Of a stretch of DNA of 64,000 bases, positions 47,995 through 56,999 are shown in pieces (positions within the stretch are counted from its first letter, which is position 1; every line of letters starts with the position of its first letter). The notes beneath the pieces are model-generated. The model was not told the DNA's origin and made no database searches. It saw nothing but the letters and a program-made list of their open reading frames with translations. Source of the stretch: Oscillospiraceae bacterium. GTDB taxonomy: Bacteria; Bacillota; Clostridia; Oscillospirales; Acutalibacteraceae. The translations under genes were made by a program, and so were the position numbers. The stretch spans positions 1-64,000 of the forward strand of contig SVOS01000006.1 of NCBI GenBank assembly GCA_015066245.1, read 5' to 3'.

Positions 47995-49053
47995 ATGATT
48001 CAGAAAAACAGACTTTATTATCTAGATGTTTTGCGTATAATTTCCTCAATATTCGTAATTGTTATACATATCTGCATTCTTAACTGGGGTATTTTATCCC
48101 CCAATAGCCTGAGCTGGCAGGCACTGAATATCTTTGACGCTCTATCACAGATTGCAGTGCCGATATTCTTTATGATTAGCGGTGCACTGTTTCTTGATGA
48201 CAAAAAAGAAATCTCAATAAAGAATATTTTCTTCAAAAGAATTTTTAAGCTTCTTGTTGCTTATCTTGTATGGTCTGTTGTTTTCGTGCTGATCAATCCC
48301 GCTTCTTCATGGTCAAACGCGATATACAGAGTTATTCAGGGACATTATCACATGTGGTTTATTCCTGCACTTGCCGGTGTATACATTATTATTCCCTTTC
48401 TTAAAGCAATAACAAAATCAGAAAAACTTACAAAATACTTTCTTATACTTTCTGTCCTTTTCACTTTTACTCTTTCTTTTATCTCCCCGATACTAAAGGA
48501 ATCATCTGTTGGTGTTTTTGCGCTTATAGGAAATCTTCTTAACATCCTGAGAACAAAGTTGATTTTCAGATTTACTTTAGGCTACTCAGGATATTTTGTA
48601 TTCGGATATTTTTTGAACAAAACAGAATTCAGCAAGTCGATGCGTAGAATAATCTACATAATGGGAATTGCTGCAGCTTTAGCTACAATCTGCTTTTCGT
48701 ATCTTATTTCTAAGAGCAAAGGTACACCTACGGATACCTTTTATTCCAATACATCTCTAAACATCCTTATTTCTTCCGTTGCTTTCTTTGTATTTGCAAA
48801 GTACAACTTAAACTGCAATAATATCAAAGAAAAGAGCCACAGTAAACTTGTATTCTTATCAAAATGCACCTTTGGAGTATATCTTATACATCCGATATTC
48901 ATCGAATTAATCAACAAACACCTCCACATCAACGCCGTGACAGTTAATCCTCTTTTAGCTGTTCCTCTGTTTACTTTAACTGTTGCAGTGCTTTCATACA
49001 TTTCGTCAATAATCCTCAACAAGATTCCACTGATAAGAAAATACATAGTGTGA
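47995..49053 (+). CDS. Acyltransferase 3-family membrane protein
   Basis: A 352-residue protein with about ten membrane helices. The start (RLYYLDVLRIISSIFVIVIHICILNW) holds the conserved Arg/His near the N-terminus, and ISGALFLDDKKEISIKNIFFKRIFKLLVAY and SKCTFGVYLIHPIFIELI follow. The family O-acylates cell-surface glycans. GAAGGAG lies before the ATG. It faces the surface-polysaccharide genes across a shared promoter region, so modification of that polymer is a plausible but unproven role. Confidence 0.88.
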   Translation: MIQKNRLYYLDVLRIISSIFVIVIHICILNWGILSPNSLSWQALNIFDALSQIAVPIFFMISGALFLDDKKEISIKNIFFKRIFKLLVAYLVWSVVFVLINPASSWSNAIYRVIQGHYHMWFIPALAGVYIIIPFLKAITKSEKLTKYFLILSVLFTFTLSFISPILKESSVGVFALIGNLLNILRTKLIFRFTLGYSGYFVFGYFLNKTEFSKSMRRIIYIMGIAAALATICFSYLISKSKGTPTDTFYSNTSLNILISSVAFFVFAKYNLNCNNIKEKSHSKLVFLSKCTFGVYLIHPIFIELINKHLHINAVTVNPLLAVPLFTLTVAVLSYISSIILNKIPLIRKYIV

Positions 49054-49078
49054 ATACTAAGGTTTTTCTGCCTTTTAC

Positions 49079-49107
49079 TTGACTAATTCTGAATATAAAG
49101 TTAAAAT
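49079..49107 (+). promoter_or_regulatory. Sigma-A-type promoter of the DUF1292 gene and possibly the 6S RNA
   Basis: TTGACT and TAAAAT are separated by 17 bp, with the start codon of the DUF1292 gene about 28 bp downstream of the -10. No better promoter is visible directly before the 6S RNA, so read-through from here is possible. Confidence 0.8.
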
Positions 49108-49135
49108 TATCAAAGAATATATTAGGAGCGATTTT

Positions 49136-49432
49136 ATGAACAACGATTATTCACCCGACCTTATTACATTGGTTGACGAGGAAGGCAAAGAGCACAACTT
49201 TGAGATTCTTGATACCTTAGAGTATGAGGACACTCTTTACTACGCACTTATTCCCGTATTCGATGACCCCACAGATACCCTTGCTGACAGTGGCGAGTAT
49301 TATATTATGGAAGTTATCGAAGATAACGGTGAGCAAGAGCTTGCTGAAGTTGAAGATGACGAATTAATCGACAAGCTTGCTGAAATCTTTGAAGACAGAT
49401 TCAATGATATCTTCGCTGACGAAGAAGAATAA
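49136..49432 (+). CDS. DUF1292 protein (YrzB-like)
   Basis: A 98-residue acidic cytoplasmic protein with the family pattern ITLVDEEGKEHNFEILDTLEYEDTLYYALIPV and a C-terminal stretch EYYIMEVIEDNGEQELAEVEDDELIDKLAEIFEDRF. DUF1292 is widespread in Firmicutes, function unknown. AGGAG lies 7 bases before ATG 49136; the longer frame starting at 49079 would begin inside the promoter and is rejected. Confidence 0.88.
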   Translation: MNNDYSPDLITLVDEEGKEHNFEILDTLEYEDTLYYALIPVFDDPTDTLADSGEYYIMEVIEDNGEQELAEVEDDELIDKLAEIFEDRFNDIFADEEE

Positions 49433-49444
49433 ATTCATATTTTT

Positions 49445-49629
49445 CCTGCCTGATTCGCCTATAGTGCAAAAATAACCCTACAATCTTTAAATCGGGAGCT
49501 TAACTCCTTTGGCGGTGTGCAGACCTCCCTGCTATGCAGGAAGAAGGGAGCCTGAAACCACAGGGTGGGCACCCACCTGCTATTTTCGTAGGCAGGTTAT
49601 ATTGCGCACTTTACGGTCAGGCGGGTTTT
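49445..49629 (+). ncRNA. ssrS: 6S RNA (SsrS-like)
   Basis: A 225-bp gap without a gene holds a roughly 185-nt structured element. The ends pair (CCTGCCTGA with TCAGGCGGG, 49445-49453 and 49616-49624; AGTGC with GCACT), and a TTTTATTT tail follows. Inside are CCCTACAAT-TTTAAATCGGGAG, TTTGGCGGTGTGCAGACC and ACCACAGGGTGGGCACCC, which match the clostridial 6S RNA consensus as I recall it. 6S RNA binds sigma-A RNA polymerase and dampens growth-phase transcription. Placement after the DUF1292 gene and before gpsA is intergenic. A covariance-model search would settle it. Confidence 0.82.
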
Positions 49630-49657
49630 ATTTATCAAAAGAATTGGAGAAATTAAT

Positions 49658-50629
49658 ATGAAAGTATCTGTGCTTGGATGCGGCCGCTGGGGCAGTTGTA
49701 TCGCATGGTATTTAGATAAAATAGGTCACCAGGTTCTAAGCGGTGGTCTTGAGAATGCTCCTGAGTTTATTCAGCTTAAAAGCAGCATGCACAATGACTA
49801 CCTTGAGTATCCCGACACTATCGAAGTCAGCTCTGACCTTAAATACTCCGTTGAGAGAGCTGAGGTTATTGTTATCTCAATTTCCGCTCAGCACCTGAGA
49901 GAATATATGGCAGATATCGCTAAATACAACTTAGACGGCAAGACAATCGTCCTTTGCATGAAGGGTGTAGAGGTTACTACCGGCAAACGACTTACCGAAG
50001 TTGTCAGCGAGTTTATTGACAAGGACAAAACAAAAGTTGCAGTCTGGGTTGGTCCCGGTCATCCCCAGGACTATGTCAAAGGTGTGCCTAACTGTATGGT
50101 TATCGACAGCGAGGACGATAATACAAAAGAAATGCTTGTAAGTGAATTTTCAAGCTCTCTTATCAGAATGTACATAGGTACAGACCTTATCGGCAGCGAA
50201 ATCGGAGCTGCTGCAAAAAATGTCATCGGAATTGTTGCAGGTATGCTTGACGGCTTGGGATATCAGTCGCTAAAGGGTGCATTGATGGCAAGAGGAGCCC
50301 ACGAAATATCCCGACTTATTGGTAAAATCGGCGGCAATCCCCTATCGGCTTACGGACTTTGTCACTTAGGAGACTATGAAGCTACACTTTTCTCTAAGTG
50401 GAGCCACAACCGTATGTATGGTGAAGCTTATGTTAAAGGTGACAAATTTGAAAAGCTTGCCGAGGGAGTTATGACAACCAAAGCTCTTGTAAAGCTTGCT
50501 GATGAAAATGATGTTGATATGCCCATAGTCAGAGCATGTCACGGTGTTCTCTTTGAGGACAAGAAAGTCGAAGATGCTATTGATGAGCTTTTTGACCGCA
50601 AAGTTAAAAGAGAATTCAAAATCAAATAA
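49658..50629 (+). CDS. Divergent GpsA-type NAD(P)H glycerol-3-phosphate dehydrogenase
   Basis: A 323-residue dehydrogenase with the N-terminal nucleotide motif VLGCGRWGSCIAWYL and the catalytic lysine in GAAAKNVIGIVAGMLDGLGY. GGNPLSAYGLCHLGDYEATLFSKWSHNRMYGE aligns with the GpsA GLxGxGDLxxT segment but is changed. It also has a GPGHPQDY loop in place of GPSFA. The fold and lysine support a role in glycerol-3-phosphate synthesis for phospholipids; the substrate could differ. GGAG precedes the ATG, and a strong terminator follows. Confidence 0.8.
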   Translation: MKVSVLGCGRWGSCIAWYLDKIGHQVLSGGLENAPEFIQLKSSMHNDYLEYPDTIEVSSDLKYSVERAEVIVISISAQHLREYMADIAKYNLDGKTIVLCMKGVEVTTGKRLTEVVSEFIDKDKTKVAVWVGPGHPQDYVKGVPNCMVIDSEDDNTKEMLVSEFSSSLIRMYIGTDLIGSEIGAAAKNVIGIVAGMLDGLGYQSLKGALMARGAHEISRLIGKIGGNPLSAYGLCHLGDYEATLFSKWSHNRMYGEAYVKGDKFEKLAEGVMTTKALVKLADENDVDMPIVRACHGVLFEDKKVEDAIDELFDRKVKREFKIK

Positions 50630-50635
50630 TAAAGT

Positions 50636-50670
50636 AAGCGGATGCTCAGAATAGAGCATCCGCTTTTTTT
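50636..50670 (+). terminator. Strong terminator after the GpsA-like gene
   Basis: A 12-bp perfect stem (AAGCGGATGCTC/GAGCATCCGCTT, 6-base loop) is followed by a run of seven T residues. The C39 peptidase gene converges on it. Confidence 0.93.
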
Positions 50671-50676
50671 AGTTGT

Positions 50677-51630
50677 TCACACGCTGCACGCATAAAGCTC
50701 GTCAAGCTGATATTCGATGTCGGAATAGTCCCAGAGTTTCTCGGAATTTTCAATACTATTTGGGTCATTTATTTTGATTTTGCCATCTATATAATCAGTA
50801 AGAACAATAAAATGCCCGCCATAAGTAAAATCTCCGGGACCAACAAGACAGATAATAGGATTGCCGGCCTCAAGCTCTGAAACAATGGATTCTTCGTCGT
50901 TATAGATAGGCTCAACGTTCAGCCCAAGAATCTCGCCACCCTCATAAATAAGTGACCAATAGCTGCCAAAACCCGGACAGCAATAACCGTAATCCATGCT
51001 GAATTCTGCCACAGTTTTGGGATCTAACGACGGATCCTGAAGAAGATATGTGCAAACCATAGATAAACAAGTCGGACCGCAGCCTGCATTTGCAATCATA
51101 TCATCACCGTAGGTAGTGTAACCCCAACGCTTGTCCCACTGTAAAAACAGAGGAACCTCATATTCATATCCGCTGTCAGTTATATCTATGTCATAAGTCA
51201 TATTCTTAAGGAAAGGATAGTTGAGAACAAACTCTTCGGTCTGAGGATACTTAATAAGCATATCAATAAGGGACTGTGGCCAATGCTCAGTAGTCAGACC
51301 GTGTCTGAACGCAAATTCACGAATAGCATAAGGAATCGTCTCATCGTCTGAAAAAGGTACAGAATTATTGTAATTCTGTATTTCGCTAAAATCTGTATTA
51401 CCTTCCCTGTCTGTAATTTCAGCTAATTCAGAAGTCGAAGTATCTGTTATTGTTTTACTTTCATCCGAATCATCCTCGTTATTGTTAGTTTCATTATATA
51501 TATTTGCAGAATCTGCTGAAGACTTTGCATAGGAGCCGAAGGAAATAGCTGCCGCGGTAATAGAGCCGATTACAACTATCACCAGAACAATCATAGCAAA
51601 CATCATCATAGTTCTTTTACGTTTTTTCAT
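50677..51630 (-). CDS. Exported C39-like cysteine peptidase
   Basis: A 317-residue protein with a basic N-terminus and one membrane segment (MKKRKRTMMMFAMIVLVIVVIGSITAAAISF), then an acidic Ser/Thr/Asn-rich linker and a C-terminal papain-like peptidase C39-2 domain. The catalytic cysteine is in ANAGCGPTCLSMVCTYLL, the histidine in GGHFIVLTDYI, and the aspartate/asparagine in INDPNSIEN. It acts outside the membrane; the substrate is unknown. The longest frame adds 43 residues but GGGG lies 7 bases before ATG 51630, and the membrane segment then sits at the N-terminus. Confidence 0.87.
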   Translation of the reverse strand: MKKRKRTMMMFAMIVLVIVVIGSITAAAISFGSYAKSSADSANIYNETNNNEDDSDESKTITDTSTSELAEITDREGNTDFSEIQNYNNSVPFSDDETIPYAIREFAFRHGLTTEHWPQSLIDMLIKYPQTEEFVLNYPFLKNMTYDIDITDSGYEYEVPLFLQWDKRWGYTTYGDDMIANAGCGPTCLSMVCTYLLQDPSLDPKTVAEFSMDYGYCCPGFGSYWSLIYEGGEILGLNVEPIYNDEESIVSELEAGNPIICLVGPGDFTYGGHFIVLTDYIDGKIKINDPNSIENSEKLWDYSDIEYQLDELYACSV

Positions 51631-51667
51631 AATTATTCCCCTGAAACCTTCAATATATTTCATCAAT

Positions 51668-51696
51668 AATATATCATTATTCCTTTTACAAATCAA
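51668..51696 (-). promoter_or_regulatory. Sigma-A-type promoter of the C39 peptidase gene
   Basis: On the minus strand TTGATT and TATATT are separated by 17 bp, about 40 bp before the start codon and just past the argF terminator. Confidence 0.75.
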
Positions 51697-51730
51697 TATC
51701 TTGGGATAAAAGAATGATTTTTGGGGTGAA

Positions 51731-51766
51731 GAACACAAAAGCTGCCTTGCATAATACAAGGCAGCT
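51731..51766 (-). terminator. Terminator of the arginine operon
   Basis: A 10-bp stem (AGCTGCCTTG/CAAGGCAGCT, 7-base loop, 51740-51766) is followed on the minus strand by TTTGTGTTC. It lies 10 bp after the argF stop. Confidence 0.87.
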
Positions 51767-51776
51767 AAAATAAATA

Positions 51777-52769
51777 TCAGATGTCAGAAAGTGTAGCAGC
51801 AATAACCGCTTTGATTGTGTGCATACGGTTCTCTGCTTCTTTGAAAACGATTGACTTTTCGCTTTCAAATACTGAGTCTGTAACCTCAAGAGCATCCAGA
51901 CCGAATTTTCCGCCTACTTCCTTACCCACTGTTGTCTCAAGGTTATGGAAAGCAGGAAGACAATGCATAAACACAGTAGTATCTTTAGCATTTGACATAA
52001 GTGTGTCGTTAACCTGATAAGGCAGAAGCTCGTCGATACGCTCTTTCCAAACATCAGTAGACTCGCCCATGGAAACCCATACATCAGTATAGATAACGTC
52101 AGCATTTTCGACTGCTTTCTTGGGGTCTGTCTCGAATTTAAGTGTAGCACCGGTCTCTTTTGCGATAGCCTCACACTCAGCAACGAGTGCCTTATCGGGG
52201 AAGTATTTTTCGGGAGCGCAAGCGGTGAAATTCAGTCCCATCTTGGCACATCCAACCATAAGAGAGTTGCCCATATTAAAGCGGGCATCGCCCATATATA
52301 CAAAGTTAATCCCCTTAAGATAACCAAACTGCTCTTTAATAGTCAAGAAATCTGCTAAAATCTGTGTGGGATGAAACTCGTCAGTAAGACCGTTATAAAC
52401 GGGTACACCAGCGTATTTGCCTAAAGCCTCTACAGTTTCCTGACCAAATCCACGATACTCAATAGCGTCATAAATCCCGCCAAGAACACGTGCTGTGTCT
52501 GCAATTGACTCCTTCTTGCCCATCTGTGAGCCTGTGGGGTCAAGATATGTTACATTCATACCCAGGTCATAAGCTGCAACCTCAAAGCTGCAACGTGTAC
52601 GGGTGCTGGTTTTTTCAAAAATCAATGCGATGTTTTTTCCATCGCAAAGCTTATGCTTAATGTCGCTCTTTTTTTCAGCTTTAAGCTTTGCGGCTAAATC
52701 GATGAGATAGTTGATCTCATCAGGAGTAAAATCAAGAAGCTTTAAAAAGCTTTTACCTTTAAGATTCAT
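51777..52769 (-). CDS. argF: Ornithine carbamoyltransferase
   Basis: A 330-residue enzyme making citrulline from ornithine and carbamoyl phosphate. It has the carbamoyl phosphate motif [38 protein letters not shown], and the ornithine/catalytic [11 protein letters not shown] segment. It is the last gene of the arginine operon, 2 bp after argD. The carbamoyl phosphate synthase genes carAB are not in this window. Confidence 0.97.
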   Translation of the reverse strand: MNLKGKSFLKLLDFTPDEINYLIDLAAKLKAEKKSDIKHKLCDGKNIALIFEKTSTRTRCSFEVAAYDLGMNVTYLDPTGSQMGKKESIADTARVLGGIYDAIEYRGFGQETVEALGKYAGVPVYNGLTDEFHPTQILADFLTIKEQFGYLKGINFVYMGDARFNMGNSLMVGCAKMGLNFTACAPEKYFPDKALVAECEAIAKETGATLKFETDPKKAVENADVIYTDVWVSMGESTDVWKERIDELLPYQVNDTLMSNAKDTTVFMHCLPAFHNLETTVGKEVGGKFGLDALEVTDSVFESEKSIVFKEAENRMHTIKAVIAATLSDI

Positions 52770-52771
52770 AT

Positions 52772-53947
52772 TTACACGCCTTTCGCGATATTAATTTTAA
52801 TAATTTCAACTGCCTTCTTAAGATCATCCATAGGAATATTAAGTGCAGGAAGAAGTCTGACTTTATTCTTAGCTTTAATTACAAGAACACCGTCAGCCAT
52901 ACAGTCCGAAATAATTTCGCCCGCATCACGCTCTGTCTCAATACCAAGCATAAGTCCCATACCGCTGATGCTCTTGACACCTTTAGCATCTCTGAGCTCG
53001 CTAATAATATACTGGGACTTTGTCTTTACTTCCTCAAGAAGTTTGTCATCGATTCTCTCTATGATATTAAGCGCACCTGCACATGCAACGGGATTTCCGC
53101 CAAAAGTGGAACCATGGTCGCCTGATTTCATTGCCTCTGCTACCTTTTCGGAGAAAACTGTTGCACCAATAGGCAAACCACCGCCGAGACCTTTTGCAGT
53201 AGTAAAAATATCAGGAGTAAATCCATAGTTCATAAAAGCATACAGCTCGCCTGTTCTGCCGTTGCCTGTCTGAACTTCATCACATATAACAAGGAAGCCA
53301 TACTCCTTCTGAAGCTCAAGAATCTTATCAACAAAGGCTTTATCAAGAGGCAGCACACCACCCTCGCCCTGAACACACTCAAACATAACTGCAAAGGGTT
53401 TAAGCTCTTTTACGTTTTTCTCAAGTGTCCCGATATCGTTTGCGGGAGTATGCTCAAAGCCTTCTACGAGCGGCTTAAAATCCTTATGGAATACATCCTG
53501 ACCTGTTGCAGAAATTGTAGCAATAGTTCTGCCATGGAAAGAATTTACAAGGGTGAGCATTACGGGATTAAGCTCAGGGAGATTCTCTGCAGCGTATTTT
53601 CTGGCAGCTTTGATAGCACACTCATTAGCTTCAGCACCGCTGTTTGAAAAGAACACTTTGCTCATAGATGTTTTCTCACAAAGTGCTTTCGCAAGCTTCG
53701 CACAAGGCTCTGAAAAATACAGGTTTGATGTATGCTGTAAAGTGCTGAGCTGTGCAGTCACAGCATTAGCCCAGCTTTCGTCGGCAATACCGAAGATATT
53801 AACAGCAATACCCGAGCCTAAATCAATATATTCTTTACCCTCTTCGTCATATACCTTGGAGCCTTTGCCCTTTGTGAGAGTAAGAGGAAACCGTGAGTAT
53901 GTTCCCATTATATACTCACGGTCTAAAGCTTTAACATTCATAGTCAT
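52772..53947 (-). CDS. argD: Acetylornithine aminotransferase
   Basis: A 391-residue class III aminotransferase converting N-acetylglutamate semialdehyde to N-acetylornithine. Motifs: [68 protein letters not shown] and the PLP lysine in [15 protein letters not shown]. It overlaps argB by 17 bp, with GGAGG nine bases before the first ATG, so translation is coupled. Confidence 0.96.
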   Translation of the reverse strand: MTMNVKALDREYIMGTYSRFPLTLTKGKGSKVYDEEGKEYIDLGSGIAVNIFGIADESWANAVTAQLSTLQHTSNLYFSEPCAKLAKALCEKTSMSKVFFSNSGAEANECAIKAARKYAAENLPELNPVMLTLVNSFHGRTIATISATGQDVFHKDFKPLVEGFEHTPANDIGTLEKNVKELKPFAVMFECVQGEGGVLPLDKAFVDKILELQKEYGFLVICDEVQTGNGRTGELYAFMNYGFTPDIFTTAKGLGGGLPIGATVFSEKVAEAMKSGDHGSTFGGNPVACAGALNIIERIDDKLLEEVKTKSQYIISELRDAKGVKSISGMGLMLGIETERDAGEIISDCMADGVLVIKAKNKVRLLPALNIPMDDLKKAVEIIKINIAKGV

Positions 53948-54815
53948 AATTAAAATCCTCCGCTACCATGGTGCCTGCACCTTCGTCAGTAAGAGTTTCT
54001 ATAAGGAGAGAGTGCTCTACCCTGCCGTCCATAATGATAACTCTGTTAACACCCATATCAATTGCATCAAGACAACACTGCACCTTAGGAATCATACCGT
54101 CAGAGATGGTACCATCTTCAATAAGCTTACGGATACCAACTGTGTCGATATGAGCAATAAGTGAGCTTGGGTCGTTCTTATCTCTTAAAATGCCTGCGAT
54201 ATCTGTCATTGTAATAAGACGTTCAGCATTTAATTTGCCTGCAATATATGCGGCAGCCGTATCGGCATTAATATTATAAACATTACCCTGGTTGTCGCAA
54301 CCTACAGTCGAAACAACGGGAATATAGCCTTTTTCAAGTAAGTCATTAATCGGTTCAACGTCTACATCTGTGATTTTTCCAACGAATCCGAGACGCTCGT
54401 CCTTGACCTCAGCCCTAATCATCTGACCATCGATACCTGAAATACCCATAGCCTTACCGCCTTTGGTCTGGATAAGGTTAACAAGACTTTTGTTGATTTT
54501 ACCTGCAAGAACCATCTGTACAATTTCAGCAGTTTCCTTGTCGGTAACTCTCAGACCGTCAACCCACTGAGTCTCTTTGCCAACAGCCTTCAAAGTGTCG
54601 GTAATCTCAGGGCCGCCGCCGTGAACAAGTACAACCTTAACGCCGATAAGCCAGAGAAGAACCAAATCCTGCATAACCTGCTGTTTAAGCTCCTCGCTAA
54701 CCATAGCATTACCGCCATATTTAATTACTATAACCTTACCGTTATACATTCTTATGTAGGGTAAAGACTGGATTAAAACCTCAGCGCGTAAAGCGTTAGA
54801 AATTTCCATAGACAT
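53931..54815 (-). CDS. argB: Acetylglutamate kinase
   Basis: A 294-residue amino-acid kinase with VIVIKYGGNAM, VLVHGGGPEITDTLKAVG, KGGKAMGISGIDG and a C-terminal regulatory-looking ISDGMIPKVQCCLDAIDMGVNRVIIMDGRVEHSLL. The N-terminal extension before VIKYGG (IEVLIQSLPYIRMYNGKV-type helix) is present, which in the family marks the arginine-inhibited hexameric form. ATG 54815 follows AAGGTG. Confidence 0.96.
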   Translation of the reverse strand: MSMEISNALRAEVLIQSLPYIRMYNGKVIVIKYGGNAMVSEELKQQVMQDLVLLWLIGVKVVLVHGGGPEITDTLKAVGKETQWVDGLRVTDKETAEIVQMVLAGKINKSLVNLIQTKGGKAMGISGIDGQMIRAEVKDERLGFVGKITDVDVEPINDLLEKGYIPVVSTVGCDNQGNVYNINADTAAAYIAGKLNAERLITMTDIAGILRDKNDPSSLIAHIDTVGIRKLIEDGTISDGMIPKVQCCLDAIDMGVNRVIIMDGRVEHSLLIETLTDEGAGTMVAEDFNYDYEC

Positions 54816-54838
54816 TAAAATCACCTTAAATTTATAAA

Positions 54839-56053
54839 TTAAGTTCTGTAGTCACCGTTGATTTTTACGTAATCGTATGTTAAATCGCAACCCCATGCAG
54901 TTGATGAGAAATCACCGTTATTGAGGTTAATGAGAATGTCGATTTCATTCTCCAGGAGTACTTCCTTTGCAAGCTCCTCAGAGAAAGGAATACCGGCACC
55001 ATTTTTACAAACGTCAACCTGTCCCTTAGCTGACTTGAAGCTTACGTCAACTTTAGTTACGTCAACATCTGTTGTACCATAGCCGATAGCACAAAGCACT
55101 CTGCCCCAGTTAGCATCGGCACCAAACATGGCGGCCTTTAAAAGCGATGAGCAAATAACTGCCTTTGCAGCGGCCTTTGCGGTATCAAGAGACTGAGCAC
55201 CCTCTACCTTGCATTCTAAAAGCTTTGTAGCACCCTCACCATCAGCAGCAATAGAGCGACAAAGATGAACTGTGACAGTATTAAGAGCCTTCATAAATAT
55301 ACTGAAAGCTTCGCCTTCAGAAGTAATCTCAGCATTTTCTGCCATACCGTTGGCAAGAACAGTAACCATATCGTTGGTAGATGTGTCACCATCAACGCTG
55401 ATCATATTGAAAGTCTCGGTAATATCGCTTGAGAGTGCCTTCTGAAGCATTTTAGAAGAAATAGCACAGTCAGTAGTAATAAACACGAGCATTGTAGCCA
55501 TATTGGGGTGAATCATTCCACTACCCTTAGCAATACCGCCGATTCTGCATTCCTTGCCGTCAATTTCAAAGCTTACTGCAATAGACTTCACCTTAGTGTC
55601 AGTAGTCATAATTGCCTCAGCAGCAGCTAAGTTGCCGTCTGAGGAAACGCTGTCATTAAGCTCTGCCATACTGTTTTTGATGGGCTCAATGGAAAGAGGC
55701 TCACCGATTACACCTGTGGATGCTACTACAACATCCTTTGCATCAACACCTGTTGCCTCAGACACCAGATTGCACATCTCTGTTGCAATCTCTATGCCGT
55801 TTGCGTTGCAGGTATTTGCGTTACCCGAATTACAGATAACAGCCTGAGCAAAGCCGTCAGAAATATTGGATTTGGTAACAGTCAAAGGTGCACCCTTAAC
55901 CAGATTAGTTGTATACACAGCAGCTGCGGCAGCTTTCTTTTCTGAAACGATAAGAGCCAAATCACGCTTTGTACGGTTTTTACGAATACCGCAGTGAATA
56001 CCGCCTGCCTTAAAACCTTTAGCCGCACATACGCCGCCTTCAATTATTTTCAT
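54839..56053 (-). CDS. argJ: Glutamate N-acetyltransferase/amino-acid acetyltransferase (bifunctional)
   Basis: A 404-residue precursor that cleaves itself at the conserved threonine in KGSGMIHPNMATMLVF to form alpha and beta chains. It transfers the acetyl group from N-acetylornithine to glutamate and can also prime the cycle from acetyl-CoA, so argA and argE are not needed. Other motifs: VYTTNLVKGAPLTV, SGNANTCNANG and SVDGDTSTNDMV. ATG 56053 is chosen over the longer frame (GGAAG upstream, conserved GGVCAAKGFKAGGI start). Confidence 0.95.
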   Translation of the reverse strand: MKIIEGGVCAAKGFKAGGIHCGIRKNRTKRDLALIVSEKKAAAAAVYTTNLVKGAPLTVTKSNISDGFAQAVICNSGNANTCNANGIEIATEMCNLVSEATGVDAKDVVVASTGVIGEPLSIEPIKNSMAELNDSVSSDGNLAAAEAIMTTDTKVKSIAVSFEIDGKECRIGGIAKGSGMIHPNMATMLVFITTDCAISSKMLQKALSSDITETFNMISVDGDTSTNDMVTVLANGMAENAEITSEGEAFSIFMKALNTVTVHLCRSIAADGEGATKLLECKVEGAQSLDTAKAAAKAVICSSLLKAAMFGADANWGRVLCAIGYGTTDVDVTKVDVSFKSAKGQVDVCKNGAGIPFSEELAKEVLLENEIDILINLNNGDFSSTAWGCDLTYDYVKINGDYRT

Positions 56054-56057
56054 AAAT

Positions 56058-56999
56058 TTACACTTCCTTAATGTCCAGACCAAAAGTTGGTTCAAGACCA
56101 AGAGATATATTCATACATTCAATAGCCGCACCTGATGCACCCTTGCCTAAGTTATCATAAAGTGCAACAAGAATAACTCTCTCGTCATTACCGCAAACGG
56201 TAATTGCCATATTATCGGCACCGCTGAGCTTATTTGATGCAACAAATCCGCCATCATCGAGAAAATCGACATATTTTACAATAGAAGTTGTATAAAGATT
56301 TCTATAAATATTTTTGATATCTTCAAATGTTGTACCATCTTTAAGCTCTTTGATGTTAAGAGGAACAGTTACCTGCATACCTGAATAAAAATCAGCAACA
56401 ACAGGAGAAAACACAGGAGCATTGTTAAGTCCTGTGAACTTAACCATTTCGGGAATATGCTTGTGGCTCTGAGCAATACCGTACTGACGTGGAGAGCTCA
56501 GTGCCTCTGCCCTATTCTCACCCTCATAATCAGCAATCATCTGCTTGCCACCGCCTGAATATCCTGTAACAGAAAAAGCAGACACAAAAGCATCTTCACT
56601 TAATACACCTGCTTTAACCAAGGGATAAACAAGGGCAATAAAGCCTGATGCATGACATCCGGGAACAGCGATACGCTTTGACACCTTGAGCTTTGACATA
56701 AATTCATCGGAAAGTTCTGCAAAGCCGTAAGCAAAATCCTCGTTTGTACGATGAGCAGTGGATGTATCGATGATTACAGTATTGTCGTTCTCAACCAGCG
56801 ATACAGACTCCTTAGCCGCTACATCAGGAAGACAAAGGAAAGCGATATCAGCACTGTTGATAGCTTTTTTGCGGGCAGCAGGGTCTTTTCTTAAATCGTC
56901 AGAAAGGGTGATAAGCTCAATATCCTTACGGGTACTGAGCCTGTCGAAAATTCGGAGACCGGTTGTTCCGGCACTTCCGTCTATAAAAACTTTAGTCAT
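56058..56999 (-). CDS. argC: N-acetyl-gamma-glutamyl-phosphate reductase (type 2)
   Basis: A 313-residue reductase of the shorter ArgC class, with NADP motif VFIDGSAGTTGLRIFDRL, FLCLPDVAAKE, the catalytic cysteine in AVPGCHASGFIALVYPL and the C-terminal YDNLGKGASGAAIECMNISLGL. It overlaps argH by 8 bp, with GGAG upstream. Together with argB, argD and argJ it makes the acetylated ornithine branch. Confidence 0.95.
   Translation of the reverse strand: MTKVFIDGSAGTTGLRIFDRLSTRKDIELITLSDDLRKDPAARKKAINSADIAFLCLPDVAAKESVSLVENDNTVIIDTSTAHRTNEDFAYGFAELSDEFMSKLKVSKRIAVPGCHASGFIALVYPLVKAGVLSEDAFVSAFSVTGYSGGGKQMIADYEGENRAEALSSPRQYGIAQSHKHIPEMVKFTGLNNAPVFSPVVADFYSGMQVTVPLNIKELKDGTTFEDIKNIYRNLYTTSIVKYVDFLDDGGFVASNKLSGADNMAITVCGNDERVILVALYDNLGKGASGAAIECMNISLGLEPTFGLDIKEV

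Noticed and set aside
49445..49629. Signal recognition particle RNA or tmRNA as alternatives for the structured RNA
   Set aside because: The GGAAG/GCAG tetraloop region of SRP RNA and the tRNA-like ends of tmRNA are absent.
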